NCBI RefSeq assembly: GCF_024158745.1
Contig: NZ_JAMZAW010000018.1
Location: 62,001-126,000 of the forward strand
Source: Paenibacillus tyrphae
Lineage (GTDB): Bacteria > Bacillota > Bacilli > Paenibacillales > NBRC-103111
Direction: 5' to 3'
DNA: 64,000 nt
The notes beneath the pieces were generated by a model, which worked only from the letters and a program-made list of their open reading frames with translations, was not told where the DNA came from and searched no databases. The first letter of the stretch is position 1; every line of letters begins with the position of its first letter. This document shows, piece after piece, positions 1 through 9,054 of the stretch. The position numbers and the translations under genes are program-made.

Positions 1-132
1 TATGAACCGTTCGCAGGCATTCCGGAATACAATACGACAGTCATCGTGGAGAAAGCGGAGACCTATCACGCCTTCAAGGATACGAAGTACGTGGAACGGC
101 GCATTGAAGAGCTGGAGACGGAAAGCGGGTGA
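1..132 (+). CDS. C-terminal end of an unidentified protein, truncated by the window edge
   Basis: An open frame runs from the first base to the TGA at 130-132 and gives the last 43 residues, ending ELETESG. The stretch EPFAGIPEYNTTVIVEKA resembles the last strand of the molybdopterin-dinucleotide-binding domain of molybdopterin oxidoreductases, which often ends in a PxYxxxxVxVEK-like pattern. The next gene is fdhD, which sulfurates the cofactor of formate dehydrogenase, so a formate-dehydrogenase-type catalytic subunit would fit. The fragment is too short to prove this. Its stop codon nearly touches the fdhD start, so the two are probably co-transcribed. Confidence 0.45.
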   Translation, partial: YEPFAGIPEYNTTVIVEKAETYHAFKDTKYVERRIEELETESG

Positions 133-137
133 GGTCG

Positions 138-941
138 ATGGATGAGGATCGTCCGGTGGAGAGCCGGACCGTCTGGCATTATGACGGGGAAAAGCTTCAA
201 GCCCAGAACGATCGGATCGCTTCGGAAAGGCCTTTTACTTTGGAGCTCGACGGAAAGGAGTTTGCTACCATCGTCTGCACTCCGACCGATCTGGAAGATT
301 TGACGTTCGGCTTTCTCGCCTCCGAAGGCGTCATCCGAACGGCTGCCGAGGTGATCGGTCTCGCCGTCGATCCTCGCCGCGGCTTGGCCCAAGTCCGCCT
401 GCTCCATCCGGAGCGAGGCCGCAGCCTGGACCATTCCAAGCGGTTCATCGGCTCATGCTGCGGCAAAGGCCGCCAGTTTTATTTTCGCAGCGATGTCCGG
501 ACAGCCAAGACCATCATGTCGCGGCGGACGATTACTCCGGCTCAATGTATCGTCTTGATCCGGCAGCTGCAGGACGGCTCAGAGCTGTTTCGCGAAACGG
601 GCGGGGTGCATAACGCCGCCCTCTGCTCCCCGGATCGCCTGCTCGTCTGCCGCACGGACATCGGCCGACACAACGCGCTCGACAAGGTGTTCGGCCACTG
701 CTTGCGCGAGCGCTTATCGATGAAAGACAAAGTCGTCGCATTCAGCGGGCGCGTCAGCTCGGAGGTACTGATCAAAACATCCAAAATGGGCGTCGGCACG
801 CTGCTTTCCAAGTCTGCGCCGACCGATCTCGCGCTCGAGCTTGCCGACGAGTTGGGCATTACCGTTGTCGGCTTTATCCGCGGCAGCTCGTTCAATGTCT
901 ATTCACACCCGGAGAGAATTTCAGAGTCATCCGGCAGTTAG
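138..941 (+). CDS. fdhD: FdhD, sulfurtransferase for formate dehydrogenase
   Basis: FdhD moves sulfur from a cysteine desulfurase to the molybdenum cofactor of formate dehydrogenase in the cytoplasm. Family landmarks seen are the cysteine motif SCCGKG (around residue 110), TGGVHNAAL, DIGRHNALDK, SGRVSSEVL and the C-terminal GFIRGSSFNVYSHPER. The length (267 aa) is normal. The ATG at 138 follows the ribosome-site-like GGTGAGG; a GTG at 129, overlapping the upstream stop, would add three residues. The cysteine loop reads SCCG rather than the more common SCGxCG, leaving two adjacent cysteines. The upstream fragment may be the client enzyme. Confidence 0.93.
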   Translation: MDEDRPVESRTVWHYDGEKLQAQNDRIASERPFTLELDGKEFATIVCTPTDLEDLTFGFLASEGVIRTAAEVIGLAVDPRRGLAQVRLLHPERGRSLDHSKRFIGSCCGKGRQFYFRSDVRTAKTIMSRRTITPAQCIVLIRQLQDGSELFRETGGVHNAALCSPDRLLVCRTDIGRHNALDKVFGHCLRERLSMKDKVVAFSGRVSSEVLIKTSKMGVGTLLSKSAPTDLALELADELGITVVGFIRGSSFNVYSHPERISESSGS

Positions 942-1055
942 CCGCTCAAGCGTCTCTCCCATTAGGCATTATGCTGCGGGGTGCCAGGCACTGCCGCCTT
1001 CCATTCGCCCCCCAGCCTCTCACCGTACCTTGTTTGTAACAGTCACCTATGGAGC

Positions 1056-1084
1056 GGCTGCGCGCGGCCAACCCGCCCGCAGCC
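1056..1084 (+). terminator. GC-rich hairpin between convergent fdhD and the yitT-family gene
   Basis: Arms 1056-1067 and 1073-1084 pair at 11 of 12 positions around a 5-nt loop. The sequence after it is C/T-rich but has no true T-run, so termination of fdhD transcripts is only plausible. Confidence 0.35.
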
Positions 1085-1098
1085 CTCTTCTCCCTTTC

Positions 1099-2025
1099 CT
1101 AGGGCCCTGCTCCGGAACCCATCAGCTTGAACCCTTCCCCTAACACTTCGTTCGTATCGCTCAGGATCACAAAAGCCTCCGGGTCCAGCTTCCGGACCAG
1201 CGTTTTCAACCGGGTCACTTCCGTTTGCCCGACCACAACCATCAATACCGTACGGCTTTGGCCGGTATACCCGCCTTTGGCTTCCAGCTCCGTCAGCCCC
1301 CGGTCCAACTCATACAAAATCGCTTCTCTTATTGCGTCCGATACTGACGAGACGATAAACGCTACTTTAGAGTAATTTAATCCGATTTGCACGACACTGA
1401 TTGTTTTGCTTGTCACAAACAACCCGATGAGTGCGTACATTGCTTTTTCCGGGGACAGCACGATCCCCGCCGATAAAATAACCAGCCCGTCCAGCATCGC
1501 AACGCACAGTCCGAGGCTAATGCCGGTGTATCGGTGGACAAGCTGCGCGGCCAAATCCAAGCCCCCTGTCGACCCCCTGCCGCGAAACACAAGCCCCAAT
1601 CCCATCCCGATGAGGATGCCGCCGTAAATACTGGCAAGCAATAAATTGCTCGTCAAGGAAGGGAGCCCGCGCATCAGCAGAACCATCAAGGGGAGCACCA
1701 CTGACCCGACCGCCGTTTTGACGCCGAACTGCCTTCCCAGCAGCAAAGTACCGGCAAAAAACAACGGGATGTTCAGGGCCCATTGGGTATAGGCCGGCTC
1801 GAAGCCGAATAGCGTTTGCACAATGATGCTGATGCCCGTCACCCCGCCCGATGCAACCTGATTCGGGCTCAAAAATACATTAAAGCTGACTGCAATCAGG
1901 AGCGAACCGAGGAGCAGAAGACCGTATTCCTTAAGCAATCCCTGCCAGCGGGGCAGGGCAGCTGCTTCCTGCCCCTTCCATCCCATTCGTCTGCCCGATC
2001 TTCCGGTGCCTTCGATTACCGACAT
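1099..2025 (-). CDS. YitT-family membrane protein (YvjA-like), DUF161 plus DUF2179
   Basis: This is a 308-aa integral membrane protein of unknown function. After a basic N-terminus there are about five or six hydrophobic segments from residue 34 to 215, with the family motifs NQVASGGVTGISII, IYGGILIGMGLGLVFR and GSTGGLDLAA. The C-terminal cytoplasmic domain (about 220-300, RTVLMVVVGQTEVTRLK) is the DUF2179 module. A YitT paralogue (yvjA) also follows prfB in Bacillus subtilis, so the position is conserved. It lies behind the long prfB terminator and may have its own promoter there. The transported molecule, if any, cannot be told from sequence. Confidence 0.85.
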   Translation of the reverse strand: MSVIEGTGRSGRRMGWKGQEAAALPRWQGLLKEYGLLLLGSLLIAVSFNVFLSPNQVASGGVTGISIIVQTLFGFEPAYTQWALNIPLFFAGTLLLGRQFGVKTAVGSVVLPLMVLLMRGLPSLTSNLLLASIYGGILIGMGLGLVFRGRGSTGGLDLAAQLVHRYTGISLGLCVAMLDGLVILSAGIVLSPEKAMYALIGLFVTSKTISVVQIGLNYSKVAFIVSSVSDAIREAILYELDRGLTELEAKGGYTGQSRTVLMVVVGQTEVTRLKTLVRKLDPEAFVILSDTNEVLGEGFKLMGSGAGP

Positions 2026-2044
2026 CCGCTCTCCCCCTGCATAT

Positions 2045-2146
2045 AAAAAAAACTACACGCCAGTTTCGGCTTCTTCCCTGGCCGAGCCAAAACTCCTTCG
2101 GGAGTTGGCGATGCCAGCGGAATACGAAGCCGCTACTAACGTGTAG
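2045..2146 (-). terminator. Long compound hairpin with U-tract after prfB
   Basis: Nested inverted repeats are 2053-2059/2140-2146 (7 bp), 2067-2073/2126-2132 (7 bp), 2078-2082/2113-2117 (5 bp) and an apical aactcc-TTCG-ggagtt hairpin (2091-2106). On the minus strand the structure is followed directly by eight T (2045-2052), the hallmark of an intrinsic terminator. At about 94 nt it is far longer than the other terminators here. Confidence 0.75.
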
Positions 2147-2167
2147 GATGAGCTTGCCTGTTTAATT

Positions 2168-3296
2168 TTATGATGCGCCGTTTTCTTTATCCGGCTTATT
2201 GATTTGCTGGCGCAAATAGGCGTCGATAAATGCATCCAAATCGCCGTCCATCACTGCGCCGACATTGCCTGTTTCCTCTTGGGTCCGATGATCCTTGACC
2301 ATGCTGTAAGGATGGAATACGTACGAGCGGATCTGGCTACCCCAAGCGATGTCGGATACTTCGCCGCGGATTTCCGCGAGCTGCTTTTGCTGTTCCTCGA
2401 TTTTTTTCTCGTACAGCTTGGACCGGAGCATTTTCATTGCGCGCTCGCGGTTCTTAATCTGCGAACGCTCCGTCTGGCAGCTGACGACGACGCCCGTCGG
2501 AAGGTGGGTAATCCGTACCGCCGAGTCCGTCGTATTGATGTGCTGGCCGCCCGCTCCGCTGGAGCGGTACGTATCGACCTTGAGATCCTCCGTACGGATC
2601 TCGATTTCCACGTCGTCGTCAATTTCTGGCATGACGTCGCACGAGACGAACGACGTATGGCGGCGCCCCGACGCGTCGAACGGAGAGATGCGCACCAAGC
2701 GGTGCACCCCTTTTTCCGCCTTCAAATAGCCGTAAGCGTTATACCCTTTAATAAGCAGCGTCACGCTTTTCACACCGGCCTCATCGCCCGGCAGATAGTC
2801 GAGCACCTCGACCTTGAAGTCGCGCTGCTCGGCCCAGCGACGGTACATGCGCAGCAGCATCTCCGCCCAGTCCTGCGATTCCGTACCGCCCGCGCCCGGA
2901 TGCAGCTCCAGAATCGCATTCAGACGATCGTACGGCTGGCTGAGCAGCAGCTGCAGCTCAAAGTTTTCCAGCTTCTTGACGAGGGAAGCGATCCCGGCCT
3001 CAATCTCGCCCGCCATGCTATCGTCCTGCTCCTCCTGTATGAGCTGAGCCATAACCTCGAGATCGTCGTATTCCGACGCTAACGCCTGGAACTCGTCGAC
3101 TACGCTTTTGACCCCGTTCGCTTCTCCAATCAGCTTCTGCGCCCGTTCGTTATCGTCCCAAAAATCCGGCGCCGACATCTTCTCTTCATAATCCGCGATC
3201 TGCTCAAGCTTCAGATCTAAGTCAAAGAGACCCCCTGAGCTCAGCCAATCGCTTGGCCGTTTCTTGCAAATCCCGCTTTACATCCGCTTCTAACAT
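2168..3296 (-). CDS. prfB: Peptide chain release factor 2 (programmed +1 frameshift)
   Basis: RF2 recognises UGA and UAA stop codons and triggers peptide release on the ribosome. The product is 375 aa after frameshifting: about 24 codons from the ATG at 3296 end at an in-frame TGA (3224-3222), and the rest is read in the +1 frame. Landmarks are the stop-codon-recognition tripeptide in RISPFDASG and the catalytic GGQ in [16 protein letters not shown]. Two ATGs stand in tandem (3299, 3296); the GAGGTG ribosome site fits 3296 better. secA lies upstream and a YitT-family gene downstream, as in Bacillus. Confidence 0.96.
3222..3236 (-). promoter_or_regulatory. prfB +1 frameshift signal
   Basis: Read on the minus strand the site is AGGGGG TCT CTT TGA C: an internal Shine-Dalgarno element, a 3-nt spacer, the slippery CTT codon and the in-frame TGA. 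When RF2 is scarce the ribosome slips to GAC and makes full-length RF2. Confidence 0.95.
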
Positions 3297-3337
3297 CATT
3301 CAGCACCTCTATCCGTTAATTTTGTACCCTGTTACCG

Positions 3338-3370
3338 AAAAGGGAGACCGGAGCGACGCCCCGACCTCCC
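3338..3370 (-). terminator. Terminator after secA
   Basis: Arms 3342-3351 and 3361-3370 form a 10-bp stem with two G-U pairs and a 9-nt loop. On the minus strand it is followed by TTTT (3338-3341). It sits between secA and the prfB ribosome site. Confidence 0.6.
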
Positions 3371-3420
3371 GCTTCCTATACATTTACCGCACCATTGACT
3401 CGCCAGACATTTAATTTAAG

Positions 3421-5922
3421 CTACACGCCGTGGCACTGTTTGTATTTCTTCCCGCTGCCGCAAGGACACAGATCATTTCGTCCGATCCGGTCTTCGCTTA
3501 CTGCAGGCTTCTTCGGCGCCGGTTCACCGTTCGTGGCCATCTCGTGCTCATCGACCACCGCTTCGCGCACTAGGTTCGTCTCCACATGAGCTTTCATGAT
3601 GTAGGTCGAAACTTCTTCCTGGATGCTTTGAATCATCTCATTGAACATCTCGAAGCCTTCAAACTGGTATTCGCGCAGCGGGTCCGTACCGCCGTACGCC
3701 CGGAGATGAATCCCTTGACGCAGCTGATCCATCGCATCGATGTGGTCCATCCATTTGCTATCGACGGCTCGAAGTACGACAACCTTCTCGAACTCGCGCA
3801 TGAATTCCGGACCGATCTGCTGCTCGCGCTCTTCGTAGAGACGCATCAAGAGATCTTTCATATATTCGACGATCTCTTCTTTTTCTTTGCCCCACAGCTC
3901 GTCTTTGCTCAGTTGGCCTTCATGCAGGAACGTGCCGTTCGCGTAGTCGACGATCGCCTGCAAATCCCATTCTTCCGGAACGAGATCTGGTGGACAATGC
4001 GCTTCGACAACCCGATCGATCACCGGCATCATCATGCCAAGCACGATGTCGCGAATGTTCTCGGACTCGATCACTTCGCGGCGCTGCTTGTAGATAATTT
4101 CCCGCTGCTGGTTCATGACATCGTCGTATTGGAGGACGATTTTCCGCACGTCGAAATTGTTGCCCTCGACCCGCTTCTGAGCCGATTCGATCGCTCTGGA
4201 GATCAGCTTGCTCTCGATCGGTTGATCTTCCTCGAACCCAAGGCGGTCCATCATGCCCATGATGTTCTCCGCTCCGAAACGGCGCATGAGTTCATCTTCC
4301 AGCGACAAGTAAAACTGAGACGACCCCGGGTCGCCCTGACGGCCTGCACGACCGCGGAGCTGGTTGTCGATCCGGCGGCTTTCGTGCCGCTCCGTACCTA
4401 TAATATGCAGCCCGCCGACTTCAGCTACTCCGTCCCCAAGCATAATGTCCGTACCGCGTCCCGCCATGTTGGTCGCTATCGTCACGCTGCCCGGTTGACC
4501 CGCGCGTGCGACGATTTCTGCTTCCTCCGCATGGTACTTCGCGTTCAAGACTTTATGCGGAATGCCTTTCTTCTTCAGCATCTCGGATAGCCGCTCGGAG
4601 TTCTCAATCGATACGGTACCGACGAGCACCGGTTGGTTATTCTTATGCCGCTCCACGATCTCGTTTACGACCGCACGGAATTTGCTGGCCACCGACTTGT
4701 ACACAACATCCGGTATGTCTTTCCGGATCATCGGTCTGTTTGTCGGAACGACAATAACGTCCAGGTTGTAAATCTTCTTCAATTCTTCTTCTTCCGTCTT
4801 CGCCGTACCGGTCATCCCGGACAGCTTGCGGTACATCCGGAAGTAGTTCTGCAGCGTGATCGTCGCGAGCGTCATCGACTCGTTCTGCACCTGCAGCTTC
4901 TCCTTGGCTTCAATCGCCTGATGGAGCCCTTCGCTGTAACGGCGGCCCGTCATCAAACGGCCGGTAAATTCGTCTACGATTACGATCTCGCCCTCATGTA
5001 CGACATAGTCAACATCGCGGCGCATGATGATGTGAGCCTTCAACGCTTGCTGAACATGGTGATTGATCTGTACGTGGTCGTGATCGAACAGGTTTTCGAT
5101 ACCGAAGGCACGTTCCACCTTCGCCACTCCCGGTTCGGTCAAAGCAACGGACCGGAGCTTCTCGTCAACCGTGAAGTCTTCCTCTTCCAACCGGCTAACG
5201 ACCTGATCTGCAATATAATACAGATCCGTCGATTTGGCAGCCTGTCCGGAAATAATCAACGGCGTACGGGCTTCGTCGACCAAGATCGAGTCCACTTCGT
5301 CAATGACCGAATAATAAAGCGGACGCTGTACCATTTGTTCTTTGTACACGACCATGTTGTCGCGCAAATAGTCGAAACCGAACTCGTTGTTCGTTCCGTA
5401 GGTGATGTCGCAAGCATAGGCCTGCTGCTTCGCATCGTGCGACAGGTTCGGCAGGTTGACCCCGACGGTCATCCCGAGGAATTCGTAGATCTTGCCCATC
5501 TCGCCGCTGTCCCGTTGGGCCAAGTAATCGTTGACCGTAACGACGTGCACGCCCTTGCCGAGGAGGGCATTCAAATACACCGGGAGCGTACCGACCAGCG
5601 TCTTCCCTTCCCCTGTACGCATCTCTGCGATTTTGCCTTCGTGTAGCGTCATGCCGCCAATCAACTGCACGTCATAGTGACGCTTGCCCAAAACGCGCTT
5701 GGACGCTTCGCGTACAACAGCGAATGCTTCCGGCAGCAGATCGTCCAGATCCTCGCCTTTCTCCAGACGCTCGCGGAATTCAACAGTTTTGCCACGCAAT
5801 TGTTCATCGGAAAGCGGCTCAATGGATGGTTCGAGAGAATTAATGTATTCCACGGCTTTCCACATGCGCTTTAGTTCACGCTCATTCGAATCGCCAAATA
5901 TTTTTTTAACGAGTCCTAGCAT
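3421..5922 (-). CDS. secA: Preprotein translocase ATPase SecA
   Basis: SecA is the ATP-driven motor that pushes unfolded preproteins through SecYEG. The 833-aa length is usual for Firmicutes. Walker A is MRTGEGKTL (about 101-109), the DEAD-type Walker B is in [16 protein letters not shown] (about 205-220), and the second helicase domain carries [11 protein letters not shown] and [15 protein letters not shown]. The C-terminus ends in a zinc-binding SEC-C motif, [17 protein letters not shown], which typically contacts SecB-like chaperones or the ribosome. It lies between hpf and prfB, as in Bacillus subtilis. A promoter is visible upstream and terminators on both sides. Confidence 0.98.
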   Translation of the reverse strand: MLGLVKKIFGDSNERELKRMWKAVEYINSLEPSIEPLSDEQLRGKTVEFRERLEKGEDLDDLLPEAFAVVREASKRVLGKRHYDVQLIGGMTLHEGKIAEMRTGEGKTLVGTLPVYLNALLGKGVHVVTVNDYLAQRDSGEMGKIYEFLGMTVGVNLPNLSHDAKQQAYACDITYGTNNEFGFDYLRDNMVVYKEQMVQRPLYYSVIDEVDSILVDEARTPLIISGQAAKSTDLYYIADQVVSRLEEEDFTVDEKLRSVALTEPGVAKVERAFGIENLFDHDHVQINHHVQQALKAHIIMRRDVDYVVHEGEIVIVDEFTGRLMTGRRYSEGLHQAIEAKEKLQVQNESMTLATITLQNYFRMYRKLSGMTGTAKTEEEELKKIYNLDVIVVPTNRPMIRKDIPDVVYKSVASKFRAVVNEIVERHKNNQPVLVGTVSIENSERLSEMLKKKGIPHKVLNAKYHAEEAEIVARAGQPGSVTIATNMAGRGTDIMLGDGVAEVGGLHIIGTERHESRRIDNQLRGRAGRQGDPGSSQFYLSLEDELMRRFGAENIMGMMDRLGFEEDQPIESKLISRAIESAQKRVEGNNFDVRKIVLQYDDVMNQQREIIYKQRREVIESENIRDIVLGMMMPVIDRVVEAHCPPDLVPEEWDLQAIVDYANGTFLHEGQLSKDELWGKEKEEIVEYMKDLLMRLYEEREQQIGPEFMREFEKVVVLRAVDSKWMDHIDAMDQLRQGIHLRAYGGTDPLREYQFEGFEMFNEMIQSIQEEVSTYIMKAHVETNLVREAVVDEHEMATNGEPAPKKPAVSEDRIGRNDLCPCGSGKKYKQCHGV

Positions 5923-5964
5923 TTTGCTAATCCCCTTCCTTTATAAAACAGTAGCCTATCCTAA

Positions 5965-5993
5965 ATTGTAACAGTTTGCGCCTTTCGCCGCAA
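5965..5993 (-). promoter_or_regulatory. Predicted SigA promoter of secA
   Basis: The -35 TTGCGG (5988-5993), a 17-nt spacer and an extended -10 TGTTACAAT (TACAAT at 5965-5970) stand about 45 nt upstream of the secA start. Confidence 0.5.
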
Positions 5994-6022
5994 CAAACCG
6001 ACCCCGATTTCCCGAATCTACT

Positions 6023-6051
6023 AAAAAAGAGCCTGCCCGAACGCCGCAGGC
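6023..6051 (-). terminator. Terminator after hpf
   Basis: Arms 6031-6036 (gcctgc) and 6046-6051 (gcaggc) surround a 9-nt loop. On the minus strand they are followed by TC and six T (6023-6028). Confidence 0.75.
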
Positions 6052-6115
6052 ATCGCTAGACGCACCGCTGAAACGCTCGAACAAGCTCGGTTCTTTTCTT
6101 AAGTAATCGGACGGT

Positions 6116-6667
6116 TTATCTGGCCGGCTCGATGAGGCCGTACTTTCCATCATTGCGTTTGTAGACCACGTTGACTTGCGCAGTATCGGAATTGGAGAAC
6201 ACGAAGAAATTATGGCCTACCATGTTCATTTGCAAAATCGCCTCTTCCACATCCATCGGCTTCAGCGTAAAACGCTTCGTCCGCACCAATTCGTAATCCT
6301 CTTCATCGTCCAGGGAATAGGAAGCGTCCGGCAGTTCCATCCGGAACAGATCTTTAATGCCGCCATCCAGGCGAATTTTGCGATTGGCTTTTGTTTTAGC
6401 CTTGCGGATTTGGCGTTCCAACTTGTCCACAACCAGATCGGCGGCTGCGTACATATCGGCGTGCTTCTCCTCCGCCCGCAGCATAAGGCCCGTAAGCGGA
6501 ATCGTCACCTCAACGGTTTGCATGCCTTTCACAACGCTCAGGGTGACATTAACTTCAGATGTAGGGGGAGCTTCAAAGTAGCGTTCCAGTCTGCCTAATT
6601 TTTTCTCGACATGGTCTTTCAACGCTTCCGTTACCTCGATGTTTTCACCGCGAATGTTGAATTTCAT
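6116..6667 (-). CDS. hpf: Long-form ribosome hibernation promoting factor
   Basis: HPF binds the 30S decoding region and dimerises idle ribosomes into 100S particles. The N-terminal RaiA-like domain (residues 1-100, MKFNIRGENIEVTEALKDHV...) is followed by a linker and the C-terminal dimerisation domain (about 120-183, RTKRFTLKPMDVEEAILQMN and HNFFVFSNSDT), so this is the long form of 183 aa. The start has a strong AAAGGAGG site 8 nt upstream and a consensus promoter. It sits directly upstream of secA, as yvyD does in Bacillus, between its own promoter and terminator. Confidence 0.96.
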   Translation of the reverse strand: MKFNIRGENIEVTEALKDHVEKKLGRLERYFEAPPTSEVNVTLSVVKGMQTVEVTIPLTGLMLRAEEKHADMYAAADLVVDKLERQIRKAKTKANRKIRLDGGIKDLFRMELPDASYSLDDEEDYELVRTKRFTLKPMDVEEAILQMNMVGHNFFVFSNSDTAQVNVVYKRNDGKYGLIEPAR

Positions 6668-6692
6668 GTGCGACTCCTCCTTTCATACTTAC

Positions 6693-6721
6693 ATTATACT
6701 ATATTCACCCCCCGCCTTCAA
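6693..6721 (-). promoter_or_regulatory. Predicted SigA promoter of hpf
   Basis: TTGAAG (6716-6721), a 17-nt spacer and a perfect TATAAT (6693-6698) lie 26 nt upstream of the hpf ATG. No clear SigB or SigH element was seen, although hpf genes are often stress-controlled. Confidence 0.75.
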
Positions 6722-6827
6722 AAATCCTTCATAAAATTCGAGGAAAATTTACAAAATATTTGGACAATTTATGGCAGCCGTGTAAGCGCTCTCCTCGGGT
6801 CTTTTTCTGTCACGGTCCGGACGCACG

Positions 6828-6855
6828 AAAAACACCCTTGGATCCCCAAGGGTGT
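6828..6855 (-). terminator. Terminator after csp
   Basis: A perfect 10-bp stem (6832-6841/6846-6855) with an ATCC loop is followed by five T on the minus strand. Confidence 0.85.
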
Positions 6856-6924
6856 GATCAAGTTCGCGCTAATTTTGTTCAAACAATAACCATCTATTAC
6901 GAGCGGCCGAAACCGGCCGGATGA

Positions 6925-7122
6925 TTACAACTTGACGACGTTAGCCGCTTGAGGACCGCGTGCGCCCTCTACGATATCGAACTCAACGGATTGGCCTTCT
7001 TCCAAAGTTTTGAAGCCATCGGTTTGGATTGCGGAGAAGTGTACGAATACGTCGCCACCGTCTTCACGCTCGATAAAACCGTAACCTTTTTCTGCGTTAA
7101 ACCATTTAACTTTACCTTGCAT
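6925..7122 (-). CDS. Cold shock protein, CspA family
   Basis: This single-stranded nucleic-acid-binding protein acts as an RNA chaperone. It is 65 aa, one complete OB-fold, with RNP1 KGYGFIE (about residues 12-18) and RNP2 VFVHFSAI (about 26-33). The frame stays open further upstream, but the conserved start is MQGKVKWFN at 7122, with AAGGGA nine bases ahead. It is a single-gene unit with its own SigA promoter and terminator. Four DnaA-box-like sites lie about 100-150 bp upstream of the promoter. Confidence 0.95.
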   Translation of the reverse strand: MQGKVKWFNAEKGYGFIEREDGGDVFVHFSAIQTDGFKTLEEGQSVEFDIVEGARGPQAANVVKL

Positions 7123-7173
7123 GTAAAACATTCCCTTCATTATCAAATAACTGCAAGCATCGCTCACAATTCG

Positions 7174-7203
7174 AATATATCATCCCCCGCTCCTCGCTGT
7201 CAA
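7174..7203 (-). promoter_or_regulatory. Predicted SigA promoter of csp
   Basis: A perfect -35 TTGACA (7198-7203), an 18-nt spacer and -10 TATATT (7174-7179) would give a leader of about 45 nt. Confidence 0.7.
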
Positions 7204-7299
7204 TCGAACTTGGCCGTGTTGCTGAAATATTTCGAAAATTCGAGTATTAACATGACGTTAATAAAATACTCACAGCCCAAAAGCCTGTTGTGTCGCGGT

Positions 7300-7350
7300 T
7301 TATCGACATTTTTCGCAAAGTTATCAACAGAGTTATGCACATTGTCCACA
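7300..7350 (+). promoter_or_regulatory. Cluster of four DnaA-box-like 9-mers
   Basis: In the same orientation stand TTATCGACA (7300-7308), TTATCAACA (7321-7329), TTATGCACA (7333-7341) and TTGTCCACA (7342-7350). Each differs from TTATCCACA at one position, and TTATGCACA fits TTATNCACA fully. The first two are 21 bp apart (two helical turns) and the last two abut. The rest of the 346-nt gap between csp and the next gene holds the csp promoter and a small inverted repeat (7353-7358/7364-7369). Confidence 0.55.
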
Positions 7351-7468
7351 GGGGTGTGGTACACACACCGATATAAAATAACATTCGACTCCACGACAGT
7401 TTGAGACTTGATCCATATATTAATGCCGGATTCAATTGCAGTTATTGTTAAACTAATTCGATAGTTTT

Positions 7469-8956
7469 TTATAAGTGTCTATTTAACCACTTATTTAACG
7501 TACCAGATAATAAATTAAAGTTACCTTGTATTGGTTGGAGACATGATAAAACATGATTCAGTTTATTCACATCTTGGTTGTTGTCATTTTGTTTTTCTAT
7601 TAAAAAACCTACTCGATGATTCTTAGGCATGTCTTCTACTATATTTTTTATTTTCTCTCTCCATGCTGTACCTAAATGTGTTGCTGTTACCGATTTCCGC
7701 TGTAATTCAGCGGAATCAATTCTGAACTTCACATCATGAATATAAGCCTCCACTAAAGCTATATAATTTTCCATACTTTCGGCATTTTCAGCCTTTCCAT
7801 CAATGGGCCCCAATACCAAATATGGAGAAATAGGCATAGGAGCCGAAACAATTGGCTTACCCATGGCCGCAGCTTCAAGCGACGCTGTAAACGAGCCGAA
7901 TGGAAAACTTTCTAAATAAAAATCCGCTGCTCCGTAATATGGAAAAACATCTTTTTGCAACCCCATCACTTTTATCCTTCCACCAGTCTTTTCGATTGCT
8001 TCTCTCCAATTTATATCATGTGAATCAACGCCAAGCACAACGAGGATAACATTTTTATTTTGGGAACGATTCAAAATGTCGATCATAGTATTTTGAAAAT
8101 TGAGGTGTTCATATGGCCGGTATTTATATCCTGGTGCAGAAGTAAGCATGACTACAGAGCCGGGGTCTAAACCTAATTTTTCCTTGTAAAATCTTAAAGG
8201 TTGCTTTAAATCGGGAATATTTAAAGGGAGTGGCAATAACTTATTATTTTTACTTCGCCGCTGTGATATGGTTAGTTTTTGATCTTGTAATCCCATATCT
8301 AATACAACATCAGATACCCCCACCCCATACCAGAAGCATAATGAAGCATGATTTACAAACATTACCGGCGGCCCTTCATTTTCACTAAAAGCAACAGAAC
8401 AAAGCGCGTTATTAGGATGTATATGCAGAACTATAATATCAGCCCAGTCTCTTGATATATTTCTTAAAACTTTGGCCTTTTCCATAAATCCCATTTCAGA
8501 AGGAAGAACAATGTATGATCCTCCGGTTTTTTGGGAAGCGGCAATAAGCCAATTTGGTATTTCAGCATCTTGGTCCAGTAAAATAAATGAGTGAATATCA
8601 TCATCAGAGGATGATGTCATCCATCTTTCCGCTAATCGGGTATGCCCTCCTGTTGTATAAGCGGCGGTTAATACGTGCAACCATTTTCGTCCTTGCCCTA
8701 TATTTCTAGGCAAACACCATGAGAAATTAACATCAACTGAATCCAGATTGTACCCTATATTATGAAGTCCTTCTTCAATTTCTTGATGCATATAAAACCC
8801 AGGATGTGTGAACCAAGCGCATGAACCTGCGATTTCTGCCCATCTTAATGCATCTTCATAATTCTTTTTATTAAAATGATGAAAAAATTGTGCTGAAACC
8901 CTTTCAAATCTTTGCTGGTTTAGAAGAAGTTGCAAGAAGATCACTCTCTCGTCCAT
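7469..8956 (-). CDS. Putative GT-B glycosyltransferase, SPINDLY/OGT-like C-terminal half
   Basis: The 495-aa soluble protein has an N-terminal helical part and a Rossmann-like GT-B half. The segment MGLQKDVFPYYGAADFYLE, then FPFGSFTASLEAAAMGKPIV, resembles the donor-binding region of TPR-linked O-GlcNAc-type transferases (EspG/OGT/SPINDLY-like proteins). A likely role is O-glycosylation of a protein such as flagellin; this is inferred from family and position. It is the last gene of a three-gene minus-strand set, 98 nt after the previous one. The base composition is clearly AT-richer than secA or hpf. The ribosome site before the ATG is weak, so the start is uncertain. Confidence 0.65.
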   Translation of the reverse strand: MDERVIFLQLLLNQQRFERVSAQFFHHFNKKNYEDALRWAEIAGSCAWFTHPGFYMHQEIEEGLHNIGYNLDSVDVNFSWCLPRNIGQGRKWLHVLTAAYTTGGHTRLAERWMTSSSDDDIHSFILLDQDAEIPNWLIAASQKTGGSYIVLPSEMGFMEKAKVLRNISRDWADIIVLHIHPNNALCSVAFSENEGPPVMFVNHASLCFWYGVGVSDVVLDMGLQDQKLTISQRRSKNNKLLPLPLNIPDLKQPLRFYKEKLGLDPGSVVMLTSAPGYKYRPYEHLNFQNTMIDILNRSQNKNVILVVLGVDSHDINWREAIEKTGGRIKVMGLQKDVFPYYGAADFYLESFPFGSFTASLEAAAMGKPIVSAPMPISPYLVLGPIDGKAENAESMENYIALVEAYIHDVKFRIDSAELQRKSVTATHLGTAWREKIKNIVEDMPKNHRVGFLIEKQNDNNQDVNKLNHVLSCLQPIQGNFNLLSGTLNKWLNRHL

Positions 8957-9054
8957 ATATATTCAATAAGCCTTGATCTTGACCTAACAATCGATTCTGT
9001 TTTTTGATAAATAACATTATTTTCTTTGAGTTTAGAAAAAATCAAAGCATATTA

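Noticed and set aside
3586-5646. Long plus-strand frames opposite secA
   Set aside because: Shadow frames; secA itself is unambiguous.
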